This document shows positions 1 to 10,130 of a stretch of 64,000 nt of DNA, one piece after another (the stretch's first letter is position 1; each line of letters opens with the position of its first letter). The stretch comes from Reticulitermes speratus (lineage: Eukaryota > Arthropoda > Insecta > Blattodea > Rhinotermitidae). Location of the stretch: contig JAJKFL010000005.1 in assembly GCA_021186555.1 (NCBI GenBank), forward strand, positions 50,747,635-50,811,634, in the 5' to 3' direction. Under the pieces are notes generated by a model, which saw nothing but the letters and a program-made list of their open reading frames with translations, was not told where the DNA came from and made no database searches. Made by a program: the position numbers and the translations under genes.

Positions 1-1290
1 CCACCATTTATTTAAAATTAAAAAAAATTATTTAAAAACTCAATTATGACAATCTGTATTTACATTTAGTATCTACTGTATACTGCCAGTAATATGTACA
101 ATATATATACACTGTAATTACTAAAAAATATACATTTATTTCGCAAAAATTTTAATTGTACCTTTTTTCCACTTATGTATTTTTTGAAAATTTTATTTAT
201 TTCTTATAAAAATTAAATTATAGCCTAATAGTTGTGGGTGGGCCCCCTTTGTCTCCTGGCAACCAATATTTTTAGACCCAGTCCGCCACTGGATCAGTGT
301 ATATATACTTGATATGTTTTGACTTATTCTGTATCAAATAGGTTATTTCAACCTCTCATAGATTTATAGAACGTATGAAATAAATAAATAGATAAATAAT
401 AAACAAGAAGGAATGCCAGACTGCCGTATGAACAAACAGGGCAAAGTACAGTTCCGCTTAGCTAATTAGATGTGGATTCTCAGCATGTCCAGAAGCTTGT
501 TTGGGTCAGGTGCACCAATCGACCCCAGTTTTTTTTCTGGTGATAAGAACTGAAGATGTTGGCTGCACTCTGGCTTGGTGCCAGAGAAGAACCAGCAAGA
601 GGCAATGACCTGAAGGACTGGTAGTGAATACCATTTAAGGTTTACCTCCTACTCTGCCCCTGGGTAAGACCCAATAAGTCCCGTTACTTCTGAATTGGCA
701 GGTTACAACACACAAACACAGTGCATAATGGAATCTTTCATGGTCTACCATTTTGTTCTGGGCAATCATTGTGGTACACCAGAATGTTGTAACTTCTATT
801 GTTCCACAAAAATTGCTTTGTAACTGCCCCCCACCCCACCCCCCCAAAAAAAAGACAACGCACACTGTATCGTGAAGCAGCAGAGCCCACCTGTGTTCAT
901 CCCTGTTTCTGCTGACCGTGAGGAACTACTTTCATTGTCAGCCTTGAGCCAAGTTCATCGCACAAGGTCTTCTGCCGTGTAAGAGACTCATAGACTGAAG
1001 ATGGCAGATGGTGATAACCTTGGCTCCTGTGGCGTGGGAGGCTGTGTCATTGTCTTCTGCCGTGTAACAACCCCAGACGCTGGAAGCCACGTTCGTCGTA
1101 ACTTTCATCAGTTTCTGTTGTGGTAGTTACCCATAGATACTATGAGAGGACAGGATATGTAAGAGAATGTGTCAAATTAAGAATGAGTGAAGAATCGTAT
1201 ATGGCAAGTTCTCTGACTTTTTCGTGTCTGGTAGTTTTATTATGGGACTGTCTGATGACTGACAGCTGTAGGCCGGACAACCGAGAAATC
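1..1290. other. AT-rich sequence without a recognised gene
   Basis: No exon-like coding segment was recognised. A short duplicated phrase (CTTCTGCCGTGTAA) occurs near 966 and again near 1052, which suggests an old local duplication. Since the motor exons of myosin-18 must lie upstream, this stretch may be intronic. Confidence 0.5.
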
Positions 1291-1299
1291 ATATTTCGA

Positions 1300-1545
1300 A
1301 TCACAGCAGAGGCAATATATTTTTTTTTCCCTGCTCAAAACCATCCAGATTGGTTCTGGGACCCACATACCCTCCTATTCAATGGGTATCCCGGGATTAT
1401 TTTTCGGAGGTAAAGCAGCGGGAGCGTGAAGCTGACCACTCATCTCCATCTAGTGCCGAGTTTAAGAATAAGTGGAGCTATACCTCTTCTCCCCTCTAGA
1501 CTTTCATGACGACTGTACCTGTACCTTTACCTGGGGTGTAGCAGG
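1300..1545 (+). repeat. SINE family S1, partial and diverged copy
   Basis: The 3' part matches the better copies at 3889-4196 and 18971-19263: a pyrimidine-rich segment, a line resembling GGTAAAGCAGCGGGAGCGTG, a GTGGAGCTATACCT stretch, and a TTTACC-type tail near 1528. The tRNA-like 5' portion is poorly preserved. Confidence 0.6.
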
Positions 1546-1678
1546 TGTTGTGATGAACTTTATGTGAAATGCAGTACAATGAACTGTACTGTGATTGTCC
1601 CAGCTGCTTGTTGTGGTCAGCTCAGGGGCAAAATAGAGACTAGAAGTGTGTGTCGTTTATAAGAAAACTTTTTCTCTA

Positions 1679-1893
1679 TTTTGGGTAATTACACGGCGTC
1701 GTGTGGTAATTATTTACCGACGTTTCGGGACAACGTGTCACATCGCACGGCTCCCTACCCCGCTATGCTGCCAAGTTTACTTGTCATCGGCTTTCTTTCC
1801 TTCTTGGTATCTTGACCCGTGAAAATGGGACCGACACGTTGTCCCGAAACGTCGGTAAATAATTACCACACGACGCCGTGTAATTACCCAAAA
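1679..1893. repeat. Fold-back element with 61-bp perfect inverted arms
   Basis: Left arm 1679-1739 and right arm 1833-1893 are exact reverse complements over 61 bp, with a 93-bp centre. The right arm contains GTCCCGAAACGTCGGTAAAT, which has the stem II/GAAA/stem III/GUC cleavage-side layout of a hammerhead ribozyme. The CUGANGA box that should precede stem II is not intact, so it looks like a decayed relative of the ribozyme motifs elsewhere in the window. The perfect arms imply recent formation or gene conversion. Confidence 0.8.
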
Positions 1894-2009
1894 GACCACA
1901 GATTATATCATTATCGCGGCGGAAGCCTGAAATCAAGGTTCTTCTCTCTCATTTTTTGCTTTCACAAATGAGGTCTTTTTCTCTTTACTTAACATAGTCC
2001 TGTTTGAGA

Positions 2010-2200
2010 AGCTAATAGGCCCTCGTGTGCTCAAGAAATTCCCCGCGTTGTATGGAACCCGGAGGTTCATTACCGCTTTCACAAGAGCCCGCCATTTGCC
2101 CATATCCTGAGCCAGGTCAATTCAGTCAATGCCCCCATCCCATTTCTTGAAGATCCATTTTCCGCGTGCCGAATCTCATTTCCCTTTTCTGTTGTCTCCC
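2010..2200. repeat. Dispersed repeat family R-A, copy 1
   Basis: Shares an ordered set of phrases with four other places in the window (about 6280-7120, 28262-28400, 30113-30440, 50080-50330): 'tcaagaaattccccgcg', 'tggaacccg', 'acaagagcc', 'gagccaggt..att.agtc', 'cccatcc..tttctt..aagatcca'. The family is unidentified; a LINE or SINE 3' region is possible. Confidence 0.55.
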
Positions 2201-2629
2201 TCTTACCAAAAGATCAGTCCAAGTTCAAGGCTATGTGAGATGGTTTGTAACGTGGTAAGTTTTTGGGTTGAGGAGTTGTTAGCCACTCGCCCAACCCCGA
2301 AGCTGGAGGACCACCCCTTGTCTGCTGTCCGCGACTGATTATTCAATGTATTCGCAGCTACCCTCCATATCCGGAGGCCGTTTCTCCATCCGCAACCTGA
2401 GGACGCGCCATGCCTTGGTGACAGGGATCCACTTTATCGCGGTCAGAAGTTAGATACAAACATTAAATATAGGTTTACTGGAACTAGGAGAGCAGTGGTA
2501 ACCTGACCACCCATTTTTCGGTTTATTTGCATAGTTTTTTATTGTCTTGATTTGTGTCTTGTCTATGGTAAACAGCTAAGAGTAATCAAGAGCCCACAGA
2601 AGCCCTTTAATTGTGAGCAGTTATTCTCC

Positions 2630-3145
2630 TTCTTCTTCTTCTTATGGCGTTATAACCCTGTGTGGGTCTTAGCCTGTTCGCTGAATTTTTTCCATTCTGT
2701 CCTATCATTCACAATTCTTCTCCAGCCTCTCACTCCCATCGTCCTCATATCCTCTTCTACATCGTCTATCCATCGTTTCCGTGGTCTCCCTCTCATTCTC
2801 CTTCCCATCGGTTTCCATTCCATCACTCTTCTAGTTACCCTATTTCCTTCCATTCTTGCAACATGTCCGAGCCAGGCTAACCTTCTGCTTTTTATTATCC
2901 TCACAATATCTGCTCCCTGTATAAGATAATCTAGTTCATGATTCATTCTAATTCTCCAGGAGCCATCACTATTCTGTATTGGGCCAAAAATTTTCCGTAA
3001 TATTTTACGTTCAAATATTCTAAGTTGTTGCTTGTCAAAGCTAGTTAATGTCCAGGTTTCACAGCCATATGTAACTATTGGTCTTATCAGGACTTTATAA
3101 ATTCTTAGTTTAAGTTGTCTCCCTATTATTCTAGACTTCATTAAA
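2630..3145 (-). mobile_element. LINE fragment, 3' end of reverse-transcriptase ORF
   Basis: The minus strand encodes an uninterrupted 163-residue stretch ending at 2650. It contains the C-terminal landmarks of non-LTR retrotransposon ORF2: YGCETWTL, a cysteine-poor thumb region, RRLAWLGHVARM and GRPRKRWIDDV. It is 5'-truncated at about 3145. The minus-strand 3' end has an AAG-type microsatellite tail at 2627-2643. The clade is probably RTE/Jockey-like, which cannot be settled from the C-terminus alone. It is not a host gene. Confidence 0.85.
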
Positions 3146-3312
3146 TTCTGATAGGCATAAGCAGTTATTCTCCTGTAACGTGTTAATAATGAGGGTTGAT
3201 CTGCTATACTTTTGGGTAAAATTTCACGTTGTATTCGCCGTGCATCTTGATAACTAATTAAAAGTTTTAATAGACCAACATATGCACTATATTATTGTAA
3301 GCAAGTCGCTCA

Positions 3313-3354
3313 CCCCTACATATGTTTCGGCCTATAACAGGCCATCCTCAGGGG
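3313..3354 (-). ncRNA. Hammerhead ribozyme candidate 1 (type I, short stem III)
   Basis: Reading the minus strand: stem I CCCC, the CUGAGGA core, stem II GGCC..GGCC, GAAA, stem III palindrome ACATATGT, then A and stem I partner GGGG. All conserved core positions are present (position 7 is free). Predicted cleavage follows the GUA preceding GGGG. Confidence 0.75.
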
Positions 3355-3642
3355 GTCTAAGTTTTTTTTTACATAGACTTTACATCTGTTAGTTAAATTT
3401 TAAAAATAGCTAGTACATCCACATAAAATAAAAATAAAATGAATTGTGGTTTCCAATGGATTTGAATTATTACTTCCAGCTGTAAAATCCTAGGGAATGT
3501 GTTTACTGGTTTTCATAAAAGTTGAAAATTACATATCTATTGTTATATATAAATATATACGATTTATTTTATTTTATGTGGATGTACTAGCTATTTTTTA
3601 AAATTGAACTAACAGATGTAAAGTCTATGTAAAAAACTTTGA

Positions 3643-3686
3643 CCCCCTGAGGATGGCCTGTTATAGGCCGAAACATATGTAGGGGT
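3643..3686 (+). ncRNA. Hammerhead ribozyme candidate 2
   Basis: Inverted partner of candidate 1 within the same element: CCCC, CTGAGGA (3647-3653), GGCC stem II with a TGTTATA loop, GAAA, ACATATGT, A, GGGG (3682-3685). Predicted self-cleavage after 3681. Confidence 0.75.
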
Positions 3687-3888
3687 GATCGACTTGTTTA
3701 CAATAATATAGTGCACATGTTGGTGTATTAAAACTTTTAATTAAATACTTTTGGGTATTATGCAGTTGTAAGAAAGTCACGTTCGTGACGGAGGGTAACG
3801 TGACTCTATTATGATAAAACACTAAGATAAATTTAACCCTCTGAAACTTGCAGTTAATCTGAATGATGAAAATCATTGGACCACAGAT

Positions 3889-4196
3889 TGGGAGAGGCGG
3901 CCGGTATAGCGACTCGCTACGGGCTGGACAGTCCGGGGTTCGAACCCAGGTGGGGGCGAGATTTTCCCTACCCACCCATACCGGCCCCGAGGCCCACCCA
4001 GCCCCCTGTACAACGGGTACCGGGTCTCTTTCCCGGGGGTAAAGCGGCCGGGGCGTGGCGTTGACCACCCACCCATATCTAACGCTGAGGTTAAAGAAGG
4101 AGTAGAGCTATACCTGTACTCCCCCTCTGGTTCTTCGTGGCCTGTTATAGGACGACCTTTTATCTTTACCTTTACCTCAGAGCGAGGAAGTAACAG
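3889..4196 (+). repeat. SINE family S1, near full-length
   Basis: tRNA-derived SINE. The 5' part has an A-box-like TAGCGACTCGCTACGGG and a perfect B-box GGTTCGAACCC. The body has GGTAAAGCGGCCGGGGCGTGG and GAGTAGAGCTATACCTG. The 3' tail is a TTTACC hexamer repeat near 4170. The same order appears in minus orientation at 18971-19263. Internal Pol III promoter boxes are implied. Confidence 0.85.
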
Positions 4197-4945
4197 GGCA
4201 CTGAGAAAAATCGCGTAATTAGTAGCTTAATAATTCGTACATCTTACCAAATAGTAGGATGATTACGTGAAGGAAAATGAGATAAACGGAGCAGTTAGCA
4301 CGCATGGCAGATAAATGCACACAAAGTGTTACTGGAAATACCTAAAGGCAATAGACCACTAGGCTTAGTTGTGAGGGTAATATTAAAGTGGATCGTAAAG
4401 AAATAGTACGTAATAGAATAATGTCCTGGCTTTAAATTCTACTCGTTGTCAGTTATTTTTATGGTATAATTACCGGTTTAGCTTGCCTCATACTTACATG
4501 TAACTCGGTTTTAATGAGTTTTCTGTTACATCTAATAAACACTGTCATTTCCTTGTCGCTGTATAAGCCGCCATGTTTGTGGGTATGTCAGTTGTAGGCC
4601 AGTAGAATGAAGATAATTGTGGTCAGGATTGTGGGTGGCGTTTGCTTTAAACAAGCCAGACACAAGCTTCCTGTATTTATCCTTGGGCTGTACAATTCAT
4701 ATTACATCATCACTGATACACTTGAATATAAATTGTTCTTCATTACATAGTGTGTAATCATGACATTTGTGCTGTGTATAAACGCCACGGTTCACTGAAT
4801 CTGACCAACAGGCAGAAAACATACCTTGTAGTACGTAACCTTCATGTGACGCCATGCATTAACCATTTTAAGCACGGTGGTTACTATTAGTACCACCAAT
4901 TTTGCATGTAAGAGCTCAGCATTTTGCCCAAACAGTGTATTTTTG
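4197..4945. other. No gene recognised
   Basis: AT-rich sequence between S1 and a MITE. No long open frame, tRNA-like cloverleaf or repeat of another part of the window was seen. Confidence 0.5.
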
Positions 4946-4947
4946 TA

Positions 4948-5133
4948 CAGTCAAAACTCGGTTATAACGTCATGAAAGGGACTGAATATTTTGTGTCGTT
5001 ATAAACGAGTGTTGTTATAACCGAGTAGTGTAATGTTATGGTTAACAGTGAGGAATTAATTGGTAACACAGTATATCTGACGTTATAGATGAGGTGTCGT
5101 ATAAACCGATGTCGTTATAACCGGGTTCGACTG
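4948..5133. mobile_element. pogo/Tigger-type MITE
   Basis: Terminal inverted repeats of about 21 bp begin CAGTCRAAMYCGGTTATAACG on each end, with two or three mismatches. The element is bounded by TA dinucleotides at 4946-4947 and 5134-5135, the usual target of Tc1/mariner-pogo elements. It has no coding capacity; subterminal GTTATAAMC motifs recur inside. Confidence 0.8.
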
Positions 5134-5301
5134 TATTTCATGTACACGTAATTTACACAATCAGCAGTTAGTATTTCCCTGTATAGATTTTCCCTATATA
5201 GCTTTAACTTGTAGTACGTTCACTGTGAGGTCAGAACTGAATGCTTGTCTGATGTTTGTTAGTTTGGTGTAGCGATTGGCATAGGATAGGTCAGTAAGGT
5301 A

Positions 5302-6237
5302 CTAGGTGCGCCCAGAAAGTAATGCAACGCATTTTTTTTCTCGGCCCAATTTTGTTGGATAAAAATGATATTTTGCGTGCTGTATCTTTAAAATGTCCCG
5401 CGTTTATGCACATAGGCGCAATGTTTCCCGCTGGATAGCAGCGCAGTAGTGAGCTTTCAAAATGGAGTCTGCAAGTGACGTGCGTTCTAAACAGAGAGCA
5501 GTAATTGAGTTTCTTTTGGCAGAAAACGAAACGAGTGAATCAATTCACAGGCGCTTAAGAAAGGTCTATGGAGACATGGCAGTGGATAAAAGCACCGTCA
5601 GCCGTTGGGCGAAGCGATTGGCGTTATCAGAACAAGGACGGGGCAGTTCCCTCAGCCGGCAAGATCATGGCGACAGTCTTTTGGGACTGTGAAGGAGTCA
5701 TTCTCATAGACGTGTTGCCCAGTGGCCAAACGATCAACTCGGACGTCTATGTGGAAACACTGAAGAAGCTGAAGAAGCGTTTCCGGAGGGTTCATTCCCA
5801 TAAAGATGTGAAAAAGTGCTTCTTCAACACGACAATGCGAGGCCACACACAAGTCTGCGTACCGGAGAGGCCATCACAAAACTTCAGTGGACTGTCCTGC
5901 CTCATCCACCGTACAGCCCGGATCTGGCTCCTTCCGACTACCATCTTTTCGGTCCCTTGAAAGGTGCAATCCGCGGAAAGAGGTTTGAGGACGACGAGGA
6001 AGTCATTGCTGAAGTAAAGAGGTGGTTGCGACAGAGACCTGCAGAGTGGTACCCGCGAAGGCATACAGGCTCTCGCATCTCGGTGGCGTAAGGCCATAGA
6101 TTTAGAAGGAGACTATGTTGAAAAATAGGTTTAGGTAGCCAAAGATTCATGTAATGATGTGACATATTTGAAGTTTTAATAAAATCAATTGTGAATGAGA
6201 AAAGAAATGTGTTGCATTACTTTCTGGGCGCACCTAG
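5302..6237 (+). mobile_element. mariner DNA transposon, internally deleted
   Basis: TIRs of about 32 bp begin CTAGGTGCGCCCAGAAAGTA at both ends, with TA target duplications at 5300-5301 and 6238-6239. The transposase is in pieces: an N-terminal helix-turn-helix segment from 5462 (KSTVSRWAKRL), then the catalytic part with FWDCEGVILIDVLP, HDNARPHTS and PPYSPDLAPSDYHLFGPLK, the DD34D mariner signature. About a third of the protein is missing near 5650 between the DNA-binding part and the second catalytic aspartate. The reading frame changes near 5815. It cannot move by itself, but its well-kept ends could be recognised in trans. Confidence 0.92.
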
Positions 6238-6461
6238 TACATGACCCTATGTCGCATAAATCCAAACTTCGAAGTAACCTAACTTCAAGAAGCAGAGCCC
6301 GTCTTGAGAAGCCAACAGGTCCTCAGCCAGTCAATAAATCCTCCGCGTTTTATGGAACCCGAAAGTTTACCACCGCGTTTACAATAAACCATTTTTACCT
6401 AGCCTTAGCCAGATGAATCCAGTCCACACTGTCCCATCCGGTTTCTTTAAGATCCAATTTA

Positions 6462-6547
6462 ATTATATAAAATCGTGTTCCGACAAATGTACACTCTTCA
6501 TTATCTGTTATTTAGTGTACATTTGTCAGAACACGATTTTATATAAT
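6462..6547. repeat. 34-bp inverted repeat (hairpin)
   Basis: Arms 6462-6495 and 6514-6547 are complementary over 34 bp with one mismatch and an 18-bp loop. The hairpin forms the left part of the composite insertion and abuts the 22-bp tandem array. Confidence 0.85.
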
Positions 6548-6880
6548 CAAGAAAATGTACGGTACAAATAACATAAATGTACGGTACAAATAACATAAAT
6601 GTACGGTACAAATAACATAAATATACGGTACAAATAGCATAAATGTACGGTACAAATAACATAAATGTACGGTACAAATAACATAAATGTACGGTACAAA
6701 TAACATAAATGTACGGTACAAATAACATAAATGTACGGTACAAATAACATAAATGTACGGTACAAATAACATAAATATACGGTACAAATAACATAAATGT
6801 ACGGTACAAATAACATAAATGTACGGTACAAATAACATAAATGTACGGTACAAATAACATAAATGTACGGTACAAATAAC
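6464..6880. mobile_element. Composite insertion: hairpin plus 22-bp tandem array
   Basis: A 12-bp direct duplication, ATCCAATTTAAT, at 6452-6463 and 6881-6892 brackets a 417-bp unit made only of a 34-bp hairpin and fifteen 22-bp repeats. The surrounding R-A repeat has an unoccupied version at about 30275. No coding capacity was found. The element class is unknown; the duplication length suits target-primed insertion better than a TA or TTAA transposon. Confidence 0.7.
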
Positions 6881-6882
6881 AT
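6553..6882. repeat. 22-bp tandem repeat, exactly 15 copies
   Basis: The unit AAATGTACGGTACAAATAAC+AT is repeated fifteen times with very few changes. Each unit carries the 11-bp palindrome TGTACGGTACA. All three minus-strand frames stay open because the unit has no stop, so the long open frames here are not evidence of a protein. Confidence 0.95.
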
Positions 6883-7429
6883 CCAATTTAATATTATCCA
6901 CTTACGCCTACATCTTGTCTTCCTTCACGGGTTTCCCAACCACAACTCTGTGTGCATTTCTCTTCTCCTCTGTCCATACTGCGTGGTCATCCCTGATTTG
7001 AACACCGTAATAATATCTGACGAGGAGTCCAAATCGTGAAGCTCCTCAATGTGTAGTTTTCTCCAGTCTCCTGTTACTTCGTCGCTCTTGCATCCTAGTA
7101 TGCTACTTCCAGCTGAATTTCAAACATAAATATTATGTACAGAATGGCAGGCTTCGAAGCGTTAATTCTACAATTCTATTGTACTTATGCGTATATTTTA
7201 GGGTTAGTCGGCATGCCTTTAATATTTCAAAAGTGTCTGTTAATTATCAGGCAGTACTTAGTCGTCAGTATGTTTAGTGGATCCTCTGTCGTCATGGCAT
7301 GATATATATTGAGGCTGTGGATCGAGGAAATGTCCTCCAGCTGCAACTCTATTGAAACGTCAGTCTCAGACACCCGACAAGGGGTGGTACACCAGCCTAG
7401 GGGTTTGACAGCAACATTAACACTCTCAA

Positions 7430-8070
7430 GTCAATTTATTTCGCATATTTTCACTCTATTGTACAATACGGAATAATTTTTTTGGGGGAAATTCGTCCAG
7501 CAGCAGGAAGATATTTACATTACAAAAGAAAATCATCAGAATTATGGTTGGTGCACATCCTAGAACTTCTTGCAGAAGTCTATTTAAAGAACTAGAGATT
7601 TTGCCTGTTCCATGCCAATATATATTTTCATTAATGAACTTCCTCGTTGATAATCAAGAAAACTTTCAAACAAATTCATCAATACACAGTATCAATACAA
7701 GCAATAAGCGCCATCTTCATAGACCATTTGTCAACCTATCATGGTTTCAGAAAAGTACATTCTATTCTAGTATCACGATCTTCAATAGCTTACCGTGTAA
7801 TATCAAAAATCTTAATAATGAAAAGGCACAATTTAAAGCAGCACTAAGAAGATACTTAAATGCACACTCCTTTTACTCTGTAGATGAATTTCTTATGAGT
7901 ACTGTTAACCTATAATACTGACGTCTAAGACTGCACATAGAATGTTTAAAGCATTGTGCAATGTACATTTTGTATGATTTTGTATCTTATGACTTATTCC
8001 ACATCCTCTTATCTTGTGACAAAATTATGGATCCATGGAATGTATATATGTATGTATGTATGTATGTATG
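7430..8070 (+). mobile_element. LINE fragment, C-terminus of ORF2
   Basis: Plus-strand translation shows the end of a non-LTR reverse transcriptase ORF: QKKIIRIMVGAHPRTSCRSL, FNSLPCNIKNL, FKAALRRYLNAHSFYSVDEF, with a stop near 7915. A short upstream piece (SIVQYGIIF) is in another frame, so there is a frameshift in the T/G run near 7480. The tail is a TGTA microsatellite at about 8043-8070. It is probably CR1-like, 5'-truncated and dead. Confidence 0.85.
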
Positions 8071-8403
8071 ACGGGGCGTTAGTCACTTCACACCATGATA
8101 GCTTGTTGCAAAGCATTACGGGACTTGGACCGACTGTGTGGGAACAGGCTAAGGAGCAACAAGGGTGGCTGTTAAGTAGTAGGGTGGGGATGGAGTCGAC
8201 AGGTGCATTTGGTTGAGAATATGGACCGGTACGCGATAATGAACCTTCGGGTTACGTAAAGTGGTTGGAGTTTCTTGACTGCCTGAGCGATTATTGATTT
8301 CTCAAACGGGCCCTGCCCCGTAGTGTGATTGAGTCATCAGGAGTTTTTAATCTCATTCATTACTAAATAACTTGTGTAGTTGAACCATCATCATTATATA
8401 ATA

Positions 8404-8803
8404 ACCATGGCTCAACAGTCCTATATGGGCTCAGGCCTCCTCTTGCCTCCTCTTTCCGAGGTTACTAAGTCGTGCGCATTCGTGGCAGTTGGTGACTGGC
8501 AAACTGGCCGCGCTACTGTTCTATCGATCCTGATGTGACAGCCAGAGCCATCTGGCAGGCAGTCAGGAGACTTGGGTGAGAAATGGAGGCTTTGAATTTA
8601 GCTTACGGAACATTTTTATTCATGCCCGTAAGGTTCTTTTACATGCCGTAAATGTACGACATGGGACCGACGGCTTTACTTCCCCTCCGAAGGAAGTGGT
8701 GCTCCGGATTTTTATCACCCTTAAAAATCCATAGGTCGGGATCGAACCCGCGAACCTTGGGTCCAGTGGCGAGCACGCTAACCACTAGTCCACCGAGGTC
8801 GAC
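8404..8803 (-). repeat. SINE family S2, full-length copy
   Basis: On the minus strand it begins with tRNA-like sequence: ACTAGTGGTTAGCGTGCTCG (A-box region) and GGTTCGATCCC (B-box). A conserved body follows (CGGAGCACCACTTCCTTCGG). An imperfect target duplication, AACCATCATCATTA, occurs at about 8383 and 8804. Two other copies in the window confirm the boundaries. Confidence 0.9.
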
Positions 8804-8823
8804 AACCATCATCATTAAATAAT

Positions 8824-9470
8824 GTAAAAAGGAAGTCCTGAATCTTGTGAACAGTACTAGTTCTGATTGTAATAATATGGGGTCATTATTTTATCTGACA
8901 AACGAAAGTTGTTAGATAAAATAATGACGTGGAATATGCTGCTTGACGTTCTAATTGCAGTGTCTGTATGTCTTATGAAAAGTTACGACATTTTTTGGGA
9001 ACGTGGTTTAACACTCAGAACACTGCACTGATTACACGGATTGACGATAATTGTGTCTATGATAAGAAGCGTCGCCGAGCAAGTTGGCTGGATAGGTAAT
9101 GCTGCGGGAGGCGAGCCGTTCGAATCTCGACCGGTGCGCCGTCTATCCCGACTGAGTTTCTTATTCGTGGGTTTCCGCTTATCACCAGTCGGAATCCGGG
9201 ATAGTACCTTAAATTACGTCACGACCGCTTCCTTTCACGACTTACGCAGTCTGTTATTCTTTACCGTTCAGTCAGTCGTAGACTAGGTTGGATTCCTGTG
9301 GCTGGTGATAGCGAACTGTAGCAGGCTCTTATCAACACGCTGCTGAACCTTCTGTGAATTTATCAAGAAGGTGAGGAAGTATTAGCTTTGCAAGACGGAC
9401 TCTGCTGCCTGGACTTAGTTGTCGTTCACTCTTCTGAAGCTGTATAGGCCCAGTCTACTGACAGCGTCGT
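8824..9470. other. No gene recognised; tRNA-like B-box near 9118
   Basis: A short GCCGTTCGAATCTCGACCGG phrase near 9114-9133 resembles a Pol III B-box, perhaps from a decayed SINE. Otherwise nothing was recognised. Confidence 0.45.
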
Positions 9471-9473
9471 TAG

Positions 9474-10130
9474 ATAACCCACAAATAGCTAACAAGCCTC
9501 AGTATTACAGTTCTAATATTGTGTCTATATTGACTGTTAGTTAAACCACAAATAGCTGACAAGCCCCATTGTTGCAGATCTATTATTGTGTGTGTATATT
9601 GACTGTTAGATGAGCCACAAATAGCTAACAATCCCCAGTAGTGCAGTTCGAATACTGTGTGTATATTAGCTGCTAGTTAAATAGCTAACAAGACCCAGTA
9701 TTACAGTTGTAATACTATATGTATATTAACTGCTAGTTGAACCACAAATAGCTAACAATCCCAAGTATCACAGTTCGAATACTGTGTGTATATTAACTGC
9801 TAGTTAAATAGCTAACAAGACCCAGTATTACAGTTGTAATACTATGTGTATATTAACTGCTAGTTGAACCACAAATAGCTAACAATCCCAAGTATCACAG
9901 TTCGAATACTGTGTGTATATTAACTGCTAGTTAAACCACAAATAGCTAACAATCTCCAGTATCACAATTCGAATACTGTGTATATTAACTGCTAGTTAAA
10001 CCACAAATAGCTAACAATCCCCAGTATCACAGTTCGAATACTGTGTGTATATTAACTGCTAGTTGAACCACAAATAGCTAACAAGCCCCAGTATTACAGT
10101 TCAAATACTTTGTATATATTAACCGGTAAT
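9474..10130. repeat. 67-bp tandem array with higher-order structure
   Basis: About ten diverged copies of a 67-bp unit containing CCACAAATAGCTAACAA, then CAGTTCGAATACTG, then GTGTATATTAACTGCTAGTT. Some copies are shortened by loss of the ACCACA segment, giving an approximately 127-bp alternating block repeated twice between about 9660 and 9915. Each full unit holds the dyad CACAGT-TCGAAT-ACTGTG. Confidence 0.9.

Larger units (their letters stand above)
3219..3744 (-). mobile_element. Ribozyme-bearing fold-back retroelement, copy a (Penelope-like)
   Basis: The element is flanked by a perfect 13-bp target-site duplication, ATACTTTTGGGTA, at 3206-3218 and 3745-3757. Its arms (about 3251-3440 and 3562-3744) are inverted copies, each carrying a hammerhead motif. 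At its left end the minus strand reads MHGEYNVKF and stops at AAATTT. That is the same terminus seen in the copies ending at 23923, 29827, 39232 and 39958. I assign it to a Penelope-like non-autonomous derivative by this peptide and the hammerhead (hammerheads are established in Penelope-like elements). Confidence 0.8.
6280..7120. repeat. Dispersed repeat family R-A, copy 2, split by an insertion
   Basis: Shares the R-A phrases (tcaataaatcctccgcg, tggaacccg, ttaagatcca...tatcca...cttgtcttcc). It is interrupted by the 6464-6880 insertion. Uninterrupted sequence at 30270-30310 (AAGATCCATTTTAATATTAT) shows the empty site. Confidence 0.65.

Noticed and set aside
6501-6901. Three overlapping minus-strand open frames encoding repeats of YLYRTFMLFVPYIYVICTV
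   Set aside because: They are the three readings of one 22-bp tandem repeat that lacks stops; identical peptide in all frames shows this is not coding.
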